In this document: positions 35,623-44,907 of the stretch, piece after piece | Numbering within the stretch: the stretch's first letter is position 1 | Layout of the letters: every line of letters starts with the position of its first letter | Origin: Spirodela intermedia | Taxonomy: Eukaryota > Streptophyta > Magnoliopsida > Alismatales > Araceae | NCBI GenBank assembly: GCA_902729315.2 | Contig: LR746273.1 | Coordinates: 687,001 to 751,000, forward strand | Direction of reading: 5' to 3' | DNA: 64,000 bases | Notes under the pieces: generated by a model | What the model was told of the DNA's origin: nothing | Databases searched by the model: none | What the model saw: only the letters and a program-made list of their open reading frames with translations | Translations under genes and position numbers: made by a program

Positions 35623-36135
35623 CCTGCCTCTTCAAAAGAAGGTGTGACGTTGGTTTAGTCCCACATCAGTTGTGTGTTGATTTTTCAGGCGAATATATAC
35701 TAATGTTAGATTTCTAAGCAAAGTCCCTTCTCTCGTGTCTACGACCACTCCTTGCCCCACAGCCAGCTGGCCACCGGTGACGTGGAAGGGGAGTGGCGCA
35801 CACATGCCCCTATCAGTCCAAGCCGCTTGAGCCCTTGCTCATGGCTACTCCTCGACTGGTCTTTCGACCCGCTTGCATGCCTAGCTAGCTAGCAGATCCC
35901 TCATATTTTGTTTTATTTTTATTTTTTATTTCTTTTTCTTCATTTATCTCAAAAGTAAGACTGTAAAAATCATATAAATAAATTCATATAAAATCACATA
36001 ATTACCCAAAAATTATATTAATCAATTAAAAACCACTTTTCACACTTTAACATAAATATTGGTCTATTTATCATGAGTTAAGACTAAAACTATATTATTT
36101 ACTAATTATTAACTCATGATAACGAAGACTTATCA
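35623..36135 (-). repeat. 5' LTR of element D, outer part
   Basis: This is the first 513 bp of the LTR on the minus strand, beginning (complement) TGATAAGTCTTCG at 36135. CCGAT (36136-36140) follows, matching the duplication at 27395-27399. Confidence 0.87.
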
Positions 36136-36140
36136 CCGAT

Positions 36141-36857
36141 CCTTCTGGCAACAGCTTGTTTGCTGCCCATCTGTCGACGTTCGGCATTCCCGCCAAAGTG
36201 CTGCTGACACTCAACCTTCTTTGGTGGTGCCGAGAAGTAGAGCAGAGGAAGGAGATGATCCGGCCGACGATACCAGGGAGGGTTGTGCCCTCCTGATCTA
36301 GGCAGCACTAGAAACGGCATGACGGTGGCGGATCGTCGGAAAACTCCAGTAGGGGCCTGTGAGGAGCTTGGACTAGATCTGGCTCGTCGGCACGGCAGCA
36401 GGGTCTCTCTTGACGTCGGCAGCAGGCAGGCATTCATCAACAAACAGCCAGTGACTGGGCAGAGCGACGGATGGTGGCTTTGGTGAGTTTAGGGTGGAGT
36501 TCTGGAGGAAGAGGTGGCAGTCAAACTAGGAGTCGAGAGACTCCAGCGAAGTGCACGATGACAGCTTGTAGGGAGGCGACGTGAGCTCCTTTCGTCACAA
36601 TGGCATGATGGGGTTCCAGTAGAGGCGGTGGCAGTTACAGCGGCAATTGCGACTGTTTCGTCCGGTTACGGCAGCAAACTCCCGAGCAGCAATGAGATGG
36701 CCTACAGCGACAATGGTCTCAAGTGGCGGTGGGACTTCTCGGGCAGCGGCGTCATGAGGAACGAAGTCCTTGAAGGGGGTATCAACGGCCTTCCTCTCCC
36801 TCCTTCCCTCCCTACATCGGCAGCAATGGTCTCAAGCAGCGGCGGGACTTCTTACTG
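36141..36857. repeat. Right arm of the imperfect inverted repeat
   Basis: This is the reverse complement of the left arm (26821-27399), with an extra ~70 bp at the inner end (36141-36210) and a partial local duplication at the outer end (36808-36853 repeats part of 36709-36760). Before D inserted, the two arms faced each other with only a short spacer. No gene is recognisable. Confidence 0.72.
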
Positions 36858-36865
36858 AGTAAACA

Positions 36866-37645
36866 TGAGAATGAAGCTTCCTAAAATATGCCTCACCTCT
36901 ATTTAGCTTATCTCCATCATGTGACAACCACTATAAATCTGAAAGTCATTATTTTTATGTTTTATTGGGTCACAATCATCAAAGACAATTCATCGACCCA
37001 TCTCAATGATTTTTAAACTTTACAAGAAGATCTATAGATAGTTCACGTCATTCTCGTCCAAGGAGAACCCTTGAAGCTATAGACATTACATGATAATCAT
37101 CCTACACACAGAATTTAGATGATCACTACCGCAAAGTCTTTACCTTTTATACTTTAAACTTAATTGTTACTTAATTTAGTAAAATTTTGTGTGATTTCTA
37201 ATTACAAAAACTTTCTTAATTCAATTATGATTCTTCTAACCTTTATACTTCTTAGTTTGATCAAATAAATCTTATGTAATCATTTATGTAAGTAATGTTA
37301 GATAGATTTCTACTTCCATCTAATTCATATTTATTAAGGCACTAACGTCATCTTAACATCTGCGCTCGAATTCTCTCTTTGCAAATTTTAAATATATTTT
37401 ATCTTCATCATTTTGTTTAAAAATTATAAAAATTAGATTTTTTGAATAAATTTTAAAATATTATCATATATTATCTTATATCACTTTAATTACCTTAAAA
37501 AATTCTCACTATTTTTGAAACCTTTTATTGAACTATAATTGATTTATTTTTTGTGAAATATTTCTAAAAATTTTAAAATTAGTATTTTCTAATTTTACAA
37601 ATCTTAAATTTACGTGAGTTATTATATAATGATTAAGTCATGTCA
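36866..37645 (+). repeat. Old, diverged Athila-type LTR fragment G (3' half)
   Basis: From ATGAGAATGAAGCTTCCTAA to the end ATTAAGTCATGTCA this follows the second half of the family LTR with many substitutions, mostly C to T and G to A, as expected for old methylated repeats. It is clearly older than the other LTRs. No primer-binding site follows. Confidence 0.75.
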
Positions 37646-37963
37646 TCAAACTTATTATAGAGACAAGAAATATGGATGAAAGTGTTGAACAAACATATCT
37701 CATTTTGACTGATGAATGGTGAGCAATATCTTAATATAATAAATGTCCTTGTAGGTGTCCTTATTTGCGTAAAAACAAGTGTGAATTCATGCAGATTATA
37801 AGGTGGACTGAAGAAAGCAAGATAGTAAGATATAGGGGGACAATAGGATGTTGGCATACCACGTCCGAAACAGCCTATTGTGTGATTGTCATGTCTTGTC
37901 ATGATCTCATGCAAACCATGATCTCAAAAACTAATGTCTTGTCATGGCATCCTCGACCATGCC

Positions 37964-37965
<2 letters not shown>
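37646..37965. other. Intergenic stretch without recognised feature
   Basis: This is AT-rich sequence of unknown origin between the retrotransposon block and the microsatellite. Short reading frames exist on both strands, but none resembles a known protein. Confidence 0.5.

Positions 37966-38047
<82 letters not shown>
37966..38047. repeat. (CT)n microsatellite
   Basis: An almost perfect CT dinucleotide tract of about 80 bp, followed by a few CTAT units (38045-38062). Confidence 0.95.
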
Positions 38048-38060
<13 letters not shown>

Positions 38061-38082
38061 TATCAAGGGCCACATAGAAAGC

Positions 38083-38280
38083 TAGTATTTTTCTCCAACA
38101 TCGATCGATAGCCAGAGTCAAAGGAGAGAGAAGAAAAGTGAATTGAGTTGAGTACGCTTACTTTGACTAGGTCCTTTGGCACCCCATTAATTCAGTTCAC
38201 TACCACATGGGTTCAAATAACTCGAGATGAGCTGCACTATAGACTTTTACTATGGACTCTTCTTGGTGGACCAAGGGCAA
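38083..38280 (+). repeat. Direct duplicate of the kiwellin upstream region, left copy
   Basis: This ~200-bp sequence matches 39821-40027: AGTATTTTTCT, GCCAGAGTCAAAGGAGAGAG, CTTACTTTGACT, GGTTCA.ATAACTCGAGATG and GGACCAAGGGCA occur in the same order. The left copy has more C to T and G to A changes and lacks about 14 bp. It ends exactly where the copia LTR begins. Confidence 0.8.
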
Positions 38281-38687
38281 TGTAAGAGAGGTACACGTGT
38301 GCAGAAGCAAGTATGGACTTATATATATGCTAGAGATATCAAGAAACATCGATAACAAGAAAAAAATACTAAAAAATAGTGTGGACCACCTCCATCCACA
38401 ATGTCATCATTCACAAGAGAGCCTTCAAGATGGCCCCTTTAGCCTCAAAATATTTAACAATCAGCCAAGAGATAGAGTTGAGGAAAGGAAAGAAGAAGGA
38501 GAAGAATAATATATTCACAGTTAATCTAATGGGATAAGAGTACATAAAACTTTATTTATTAGGCTCTCAAAATAGGGTCATCCACATATGATGAGAGTGG
38601 TTCTCTTATTATTATCAGTGTTCCTCTGATATCTCCTGCATATATATAAGTTTAGATTTGCTTCCGCATGTGTGTACCAGTCTTACA
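38281..38687 (+). repeat. Copia-type LTR (5')
   Basis: It begins TGTAAGA and ends TCTTACA, a 7-bp perfect terminal inverted repeat. Two bases later the primer-binding site TGGTATCAAAGCC starts. The upstream boundary coincides with the end of the duplicated flank. Confidence 0.8.
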
Positions 38688-38725
38688 AGTGGTATCAAAG
38701 CCAGGTTTGTGTGTTTGGACATATT

Positions 38726-39815
38726 ATGGCTCATGAAATGTTGCCTTCTATTGTATCTCATTTTGATATTGAAAAATTGAATGATTCCACAAACTTCAAC
38801 CTATGGCACCAGAAGGTGAATGATCTATTGATCGAGAAAAACATGTATGAGGCATTCAAAGGTACCAAGCTCGACAACTTCAAATATGATATTTGAAAAA
38901 AGATGAAAATAAAGGCCACTAAAACTATTCATTAGTGCTTGTTGAATGGTGCGATGTATCATGATTCAGAATGTAAGATCATGCTAATATATGGAAGAAG
39001 TTGGTAGAATGGTATGCGGAGAAGACAATGATGAGCAAAGCCTTTTGAAAGTTGAAGCTATTTAGGATGCGAATGACAAAAGGGACCAAATTGTCTACCC
39101 ATATTGATAATTTCCATTACCTTTCTGTTGAGTTGTACAAATCTGAGAATGACTTATTAGAAGAGAGTAAGATGATTATCTTGTTGTTATCTTTGTCCCT
39201 AATGTACGAGAACATTGTGACTAATTTATTACATGGAACTTAAATAGCAGGCCTCATTGAGATTATTAGTACCTTGATGGAGTTTGATTAGAGGCGATCC
39301 GTAATTGACGGTGCTCCTAATAAAGGTTTGTTTGTGAAAGGAAGGCAAGAAAGATGCAGACTAAAGAAAAAAGGTAAAACATGAGTGAATAAGAGTTGGT
39401 CCAAATCACGAATAAGTTAGTTAAAAATAAAACTTGTCATAAGTGCCATGAGAAGAGGCACTTGTAAATAAATTATCCAAAGAACTAGAATGATAAGACA
39501 ACAAGAAGTGAATCTACTTTGACTAATGTCACAAAGGTTGAGGATAGTGATAGCAAATAAGTATATTTTGTTCTAGTTGCATCTGAAGAATTGTTGAACA
39601 CATAGATTCTTGACTCAATTACTTTTATCATATGTGCCCACATATTGGTTGGTTTGATTCTTACACGAATACGACTAAATTTATTTTTATGGGGAACAAT
39701 GCTCATCGTAAGGTGGTGGGCATTGGTTTGGTGAAAGTTCATATGTTTGATGGGATAGTCCAAGAGCTTGAAAATATATGACATATACTAGTATTGAAAG
39801 TTCATCGTAAGGTGG
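38726..39815 (+). pseudogene. Copia gag and protease remnant
   Basis: From the ATG at 38726 the frame reads KLNDSTNFNLWHQKVNDLLI, the N-terminal signature of copia Gag. After breaks, 39052-39243 gives LSTHIDNFHYLSVEL and MYENIVTNLL of the same protein. A zinc-knuckle remnant (CHKCHEKRH, about 39435-39461) has a stop before its last ligand. The protease region at 39600-39810 contains the decayed ILDS motif, then CPHIGWFDSYTNT and MGNNAHRKVVGIG in another frame. Many stops and shifts make it non-functional. Confidence 0.8.
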
Positions 39816-39820
39816 TGGCC

Positions 39821-40027
39821 AGTATTTTTCTTTGACAGCGATAGCTATTAACCTCCTCGGTCGAAGCCAGAGTCAAAGGAGAGAGGAGGAAAGTGAACCG
39901 AGTCGGGTACACTTACTTTGACTGAGTCCGTTGCTTCCCCATTAATTCGGCCCACTGCCACAGGGGTTCAGATAACTCGAGATGGGCCTCTCACCTTGGG
40001 CTGCTGTTGTTGGACCAAGGGCAGGCC
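39821..40027 (+). repeat. Direct duplicate of the kiwellin upstream region, right copy
   Basis: This is the better preserved copy of 38083-38280, directly upstream of the kiwellin pseudogene. It is less altered in C and G, so it is probably the original and the left copy the derived one. Confidence 0.75.
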
Positions 40028-40416
40028 CGCCATCGCACCTTACGCGTTCCCATCTCTCTTAGAAAAAATATGGGCATGGCCAGTATGAGGGCGCCCCAGT
40101 GCCACGTTCCTGTCTCCCTTCTAGAGGCCGGCCGGCAAGCCATCATGATCGTAGCCAATTAGGCGTTTGACTGACTTTCCGTCTACGAGAATGGCGTTCT
40201 TGAGTATCCGACGACTTTTCCCGTCAACGTGGATCGTCTACCGCGGGGTCTCCCACCGTCGTCATCGAGCATTTCCAGTCATCTCACGCTCCTCTTTACT
40301 CCTCCGCTGTATTTCGATCTCCACTGGTCCCCACGGTGGGGTGGTCAGTCAACGTTCCAGGTTGCCTACAGTATTCGGAGAGAATGGGCTCGCTCGGGAG
40401 GAAGATCTATCTTCAC

Positions 40417-40424
40417 TATAAATA
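40417..40424 (+). promoter_or_regulatory. TATA box of the kiwellin pseudogene
   Basis: TATAAATA lies 40 bp upstream of the in-frame CTG at 40457 that occupies the expected start position. Its place implies that the upstream ATGs at 40191 and 40229 are outside the transcript. Confidence 0.6.
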
Positions 40425-40456
40425 GGTCACTTTGGTGTCGTCGTTCTTCACCGGCT

Positions 40457-41104
40457 CTGTTCACCTTCAACCGCGTGCTTCTTCTTGTCCCCCTTTGCCT
40501 CCTCCTGACGCCTCGCCCAACTAGCGCCATCTCTTCGTGCGGGGGGGCCTGCCGAACCCTGAACGACTGCAGTGGCCAGCTCATCTGTATCGGCGGCAAG
40601 TGTAACGATGATCCCGACGTCGGTACCCATATCTGCGGCGGCGGAGGAGGTGGAGGAGGAGGCGGTGGCGGAGGGTGCCCTCCATCGCAACCCCTCGTTT
40701 GCGGCAGCAACTCGTATCCCACGTAAAGCTGCTCGCCGCCAGTTACCTCCGCCACGAGAGCTCTCCTGACCAACAACGACTTCAGCGAAGGTGGTGACGG
40801 CAGCGGCGCATCGTCTTGCGACGGTAAGTTTCACAGCAACTCCGAGAGAATCGTCGCGCTGTCCGCCGGCTGGTTCAGCGGCGGCAGCCGGTGTAACAAG
40901 TTTATCCGCATCACCGCCGCCAACGGCAGGAGCACGACGGCGAAGGTCATCGACGAGTGCGACTCGCTGCACGGCTGCGACGCGGAGCACGCCTTCCAGC
41001 CGCCATGCAAGAACAACATCGTCGACGGTTCGAACGCCCTCTGGAACGCTCTCAGTCTCAACATCGACGACGGCGTGGTGCCGGTCACGTGGACAATGGC
41101 CTGA
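40457..41104 (+). pseudogene. Kiwellin (ripening-related, RlpA-like barrel) with lost start and premature stop
   Basis: The frame encodes a hydrophobic signal peptide (VLLLVPLCLLLTPRPTSA), then the mature kiwellin start ISSCGGACRTLNDC and GQLICIGGKCNDDPDVGTHIC, a run of 12-13 glycines (about 40639-40676), and the double-psi barrel part with [27 protein letters not shown] and [13 protein letters not shown], ending VVPVTWTMA. Kiwellins are secreted Cys-rich proteins found in ripe fruit and in defence, where some bind fungal chorismate mutase. Two lesions are visible. There is no ATG between the TATA box and the mature protein (CTG stands at 40457-40459), and TAA at 40724-40726 replaces the Tyr of SYPTY. 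The remaining 125 codons are open and keep the cysteines, so the decay looks recent. A sequencing error could explain one lesion, hardly both. Confidence 0.87.
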
Positions 41105-41230
41105 GCGCCGCCGTTGACTCTGTATGCTTACTTACCGTTCTTGTAGTTCTTCTCGCCGGAAGAACAAGAATGGCAATAATCTCGCGGTTCCTACCGAACC
41201 TATTAGTGAATAAACGACCGAAGTTATGGT

Positions 41231-41236
41231 AATAAA
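41231..41236 (+). terminator. Possible polyadenylation signal of kiwellin
   Basis: AATAAA lies 127 bp after the kiwellin stop codon, a plausible distance for a plant 3' UTR. The convergent LYK3-like gene ends 300 bp further on. Confidence 0.4.
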
Positions 41237-41531
41237 ACACGTAGCTTCTTCTCATGGGTGTCGTGATTCTTGTATAGAATGAACATACATTAATAGTGAT
41301 TAATACCGTCTTATTGATTGATCATATATTAATTCCGACGGCGGACGCCGAGTTCGCCAAAATAAGTGGGCAATAAATCAATTAATAATAGTTAAAATAG
41401 AAAGGACGCGGCGGCGCCGCCGGCCTCCCAAAACATTTCCGGGGGACGCCGCCCGTGTAAGAATCTGCATTTTTTTGTTGACCCTGTTGCCACATCACTT
41501 TGGACAAGGGGTAAACGTCAAATGGATGATG

Positions 41532-42869
41532 TCATTGTTGACCTGCAACCTTAATCGTGAGGTCAGCAGAGACCAGAACATTATCGGCCCAGGTCCGTGA
41601 TAGTAGCAGCAGCCTCGACAGCTTCCCAGCCACCCGCTCCATCCCCGGTCGCCTCTCCGGCTCGGCCCTCACGCAGTCCAGTGCCACCCGCACGGCCCTC
41701 TCCGCCGCCTCCTCCGGGAAAGAGCCCACCAGCCGCCGGTCGACCCACCGGAGTATCTTCTGCTGCCTCTCCAGAGCCGCCGCCTTATCCTTGCCGTCGC
41801 CGGCGTCTCCCCGGTCGTCTTCCTCCGAGCAGCCCACCAATTCCCTCGCTGCCTCGACGAGAGAAACCCTATCGTACTCCTTCGTCTCCGTGCTGTACCT
41901 GTACTTGACGGGCTCCTCCCCGGTGAGCAGTTCCAGGAGCACCACGCCGAAGGCGAAGACGTCGGATTTCTGGGACGGGCGACCCCCCCCTAGGAGCTCC
42001 GGAGAGATGTACCCGCTCCTTCCCTCGAATCTCACCTCACGGCGGCGAGATGTCGGCAGATCCGGCGAGGTCTCCTTCTCCTCGGTCTCCTCGTCGGAAT
42101 GGTGCGAGCTGGAGATCTCCCCGGCGAGCTGGACGGCGCCAAAGTGGCATATCTTGGCCCGGAGCTGGGGATCGGAGATGATCACGCTCGAGCTCGACAA
42201 CAGGTTGTGGACGGGGCCGAGCGGCGCCGCCCCCGCTCCCACGGTGGCGTAATGGTGGATGTACTCGAGACCTTGCGCGAGGTCCGTGGCCGCCTGCATT
42301 CGGTGGACCCAGGAAGAAAGGGGCGCGTAACCGGGGCTCCGAGGGTTTCGGAGGCAATCGGCGAGGGAAGAGCCATTGACGTGCTCGTAGACGAGGAAGA
42401 TGTGTTCGCCGCCGAGGGAGGCTCCGAGGAGGCGGACGATACTGGCGTGGTGGATCTTGCAGGCAGCGGCGAGGCGGTGGCGCAGCGCGGCAGGGTCCCC
42501 CTGGAATCGGCGCTGGAAGACGACGGCGTCTCTCTCGCGGAGAGTGCAGCGCCAGCTGTTGGAGGATGAGGAGGAGAGGCGCTTGGAGAGGAAATTGTTG
42601 GTGGCCGTGCAGATCTCTTGGAAAGAGTAGAGCTTGTACTTGTCCGGTAGAAAGTCCTTGAGGCTGGCAAGAGAGGCGTAGCTGGAGGTGGACCCGGCGG
42701 TCCGATCGGTGCCGGAGGAGGCCGGTAAGCTGCTGCTTCTCGAGGCGGCGGCGGCGGCGGCGGCGGCAAAGGAGGAGGAGGAGGACCAGACCTCTGTGAT
42801 TCCGGTCACGAGTGGGGCAGGCCTGGGTCCGGGTTCGCCGGCCTGTGTGTCCTTCCTTGTCCTGCACAT
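41532..42869 (-). CDS. LYK3-like receptor-like cytoplasmic protein with degenerate kinase domain
   Basis: A single-exon frame of 445 residues. I chose the second ATG (42869, MCRTRKDT) over the one at 42899 because relatives start MC-basic-rich. The N-terminus is Ser/Ala-rich; the kinase-like domain starts near residue 80 (YSFQEICTATNNF). It lacks key catalytic residues: the VAIK lysine is Q119 (VVFQRRF), the HRD loop reads VHNLLSSSS (220-228) and DFG reads CHFG (241-244). Later parts are typical: GYISPELL, SDVFAFGVVLLELLTGEEPV and the C-terminus RTWADNVLVSADLTI. I relate it to plant proteins annotated as LysM receptor-like kinase 3, but no LysM domain, signal peptide or membrane helix is encoded here. 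It is probably a pseudokinase scaffold. It converges with kiwellin. Confidence 0.85.
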   Translation of the reverse strand: MCRTRKDTQAGEPGPRPAPLVTGITEVWSSSSSFAAAAAAAASRSSSLPASSGTDRTAGSTSSYASLASLKDFLPDKYKLYSFQEICTATNNFLSKRLSSSSSNSWRCTLRERDAVVFQRRFQGDPAALRHRLAAACKIHHASIVRLLGASLGGEHIFLVYEHVNGSSLADCLRNPRSPGYAPLSSWVHRMQAATDLAQGLEYIHHYATVGAGAAPLGPVHNLLSSSSVIISDPQLRAKICHFGAVQLAGEISSSHHSDEETEEKETSPDLPTSRRREVRFEGRSGYISPELLGGGRPSQKSDVFAFGVVLLELLTGEEPVKYRYSTETKEYDRVSLVEAARELVGCSEEDDRGDAGDGKDKAAALERQQKILRWVDRRLVGSFPEEAAERAVRVALDCVRAEPERRPGMERVAGKLSRLLLLSRTWADNVLVSADLTIKVAGQQ

Positions 42870-42899
42870 TAGAGGGCTCTTCTGCCTTGGCCAGAGCAA

Positions 42900-43490
42900 G
42901 ACTCCTCGGCGGCGAGGGAGGAGGTAGAACGGCAGCAGGGATTCCTAGCGTCGAAAAGCCCTTGTACCTTGGAGAGAGGCGAAGAGGCAAACCCACGCAG
43001 CATCTTCTTGGCGAGTGGGAAAGAATCTAGAAGAGTGGAAAACCAGGTGGCGAGGGGGTAACAGAAACCAGTTTGCATACGCAAGTGATGACGACATGCC
43101 AGCAATACACAGTCCACGCGGCTGAAACGTGATCAAACTGGCGATGTAATAATGCTAGATTCACAAGAACATGATGATAATCTGTGACTAATATGTCGTG
43201 TTCTAAGCAGCGCATATTCCTCTGGTTAGTGGTCAAAGCAGAATCTGGGGAAGGCCCATTGGTACGGTCTCAGCCCCGCTTTGTGGGCCTTTGACCCTTT
43301 TTCACTATCATGGGTCGTCCGGGCTTTGCCCATTGACTTTGGGCTGAGTTACCCACGGGTAGGTCCGGTGCCGTCTAAGACTGATTCGTGGGCGCCTAAT
43401 TAGTGGCGTTTAATGGCCTGCGGTTTGACAACGGCACCGTACGTACACACTAAGGAGCTTGAATACCGAATAATTCCTCACTCATTTCCA
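42900..43490. other. Intergenic / upstream region of the LYK3-like gene
   Basis: The first ~250 bp upstream of 42869 probably hold the 5' UTR and promoter of the minus-strand gene. A frame MLRGFASS... on the minus strand (start about 43000) ends before the gene and might be an upstream ORF. Nothing else is recognised. Confidence 0.4.
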
Positions 43491-43492
43491 AG

Positions 43493-43495
<3 letters not shown>

Positions 43496-43526
<31 letters not shown>

Positions 43527-43535
43527 TTATCTATC

Positions 43536-43587
<52 letters not shown>

Positions 43588-43647
43588 AATCAATCAATCT
43601 ATCTATCGATCTATCTATCAATCAATCAATCAATCTATCTATCTCTC
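43496..43647. repeat. (CT)n followed by (CTAT)n/(CAAT)n microsatellite
   Basis: A CT tract (43496-43522) passes into CTAT tetranucleotides (about 43526-43640) with interspersed CAAT units. The plus-strand open frame across it only reflects the repeat. Confidence 0.93.
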
Positions 43648-44182
43648 TTCTCTAGGTCTAACGAGTGTTGAGGGGACAGCCTCTAACGGCTGGTTGGACG
43701 AGAGCCGCGGGAAGGACGGTTTGACAGCATTCATGAGTTGTCGGGGGGTCCTTCAGTCGGCCGTTTTATTTCTTGACTTTGACTTTTCTCTTGAGCGGCA
43801 TGCAACTTGGAACAGATCATTAAAATTACACGCGTGCGTCCCGTACTCTCTAGAGAGAGAGACGGGCATGAGAATTGTTCTTTTAAAATTTAATTGGTAT
43901 ATTAATTATAATGTGAGAGGCACATCTTATGAGGGGTTTTCCATAAAATGTACTTTTGATACGAATAATCTATACTGTTGAATTTGCACATGTGAAAAAA
44001 ATGCAGGCCACGTGGTTGTAATCACAAAAAAAAATATAAAATATTTTAGTTTCGTAATTTCAGAAATATCCGGTCTCATGTGGAAAAAATCCCAGCCCCA
44101 CCCACCCTCCTCCCTCGTGTGAAAGACCCTCATGGCATGTTACACTCCAGCTGAAAGTCTTCCTTCTCCTTCCGTCAACCTC
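43648..44182. other. Upstream region of the PCRK-like gene
   Basis: No coding sequence is supported. The stretch leads to the TATA box at 44183. Confidence 0.4.
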
Positions 44183-44188
44183 TATAAA
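44183..44188 (+). promoter_or_regulatory. TATA box of the PCRK-like kinase gene
   Basis: TATAAA in CCTCTATAAAGCCTCGCC. With a transcription start ~30 bp downstream, the leader would be about 690 nt long unless an intron is removed from it. Confidence 0.5.
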
Positions 44189-44907
44189 GCCTCGCCTCCT
44201 TCGCCGGCGGCCGTACGACGCACTCTGCTCTGGAGTCTTTCTACCGGGGCCTTCTCTCCTTCCCTGAGAGTGGCTCTCTCCGAGCGACCTGTGCTCATCT
44301 GGCGCCTGAATTCTCCTTCTACTGAATCGGCGGCGGAGGTTCCTAGATATACCGCCGGGGCTCAACGTCAGCGGAAGATACCTGAGGATCGTCCAGAAGC
44401 AGGACTGCCTGCGGGCTAGAAGGCAAGCTATCTCCTCCAAGACCTGGGAGGGAGAAAAACGAAAGGAATACTTTATAATCAACCTCGTTTACAAGATCAC
44501 AAACCAGTGTTGTGGAACGAAAGAAGAACGGTCTTACATCGGTTTTCTTTGATCCCAAGCTGTGTTACCAGGAAGATCTTCTGGGATTCTCCGATCTCCG
44601 GTCGTTTGTGTCGACGTTTTAGAAGAGGGAGCTGAGTTACTATCCTCGTGATCTTCCTTTTCTTCAAGAGCCGATTATGACGATTAATCGAGATAATTTT
44701 TCGTCTGAACGATGATCCTTCAGATTCCCGAGGAATTCTTCCGGGTTCTGAGTCTTATCCGAATGGATTTGCAGACAATCCTGATATACTTATTCTCGTT
44801 TTATAAGTCAAAGTATCTGAAAATCCCATGAATTCTCCCATACAGGGATTCGTGTTCTGACCGTTGTTGCCGAGCGCAGTAGAAGGAGGCCACCCGGATC
44901 ACTCACT

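Larger units (their letters stand above)
27400..36135 (-). mobile_element. Non-autonomous Athila-type element D (minus strand), interrupted by LTR F
   Basis: Read on the minus strand: 5' LTR (36135-35623 plus 33991-32856), degenerate primer-binding site (32850-32833), broken gag, acidic frame in place of pol, 3' tail, 3' LTR (28553-27400). Target-site duplications CCGAT at 27395-27399 and 36136-36140 are perfect. No pol domains are visible. The structure is that of B and C in the opposite orientation. Confidence 0.88.
38281..39820 (+). mobile_element. Truncated Ty1/copia retrotransposon
   Basis: A 407-bp LTR (38281-38687) with inverted ends TGTAAGA...TCTTACA is followed by a primer-binding site of the initiator-tRNA-Met type (38690-38702, TGGTATCAAAGCC). 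Decayed gag and the start of protease come next, then the element stops at about 39820. Integrase, RT, RNase H and the 3' LTR are absent. Confidence 0.83.

Noticed and set aside
40448-40990. 180- and 136-codon minus-strand frames over kiwellin
   Set aside because: Shadows of the GC-rich kiwellin exon; the poly-Pro run is the complement of the poly-Gly stretch.
42037-42996. 319-codon frame antisense/overlapping in the LYK3-like gene, and other long frames over 41557-42769
   Set aside because: GC-rich exon with few stop codons in all frames; composition is Pro/Arg low-complexity, while the kinase frame shows domain conservation.
43413-43655. Ser/Leu/Ile repeat frame across the CT/CTAT microsatellite
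   Set aside because: Purely a translation of simple repeats.
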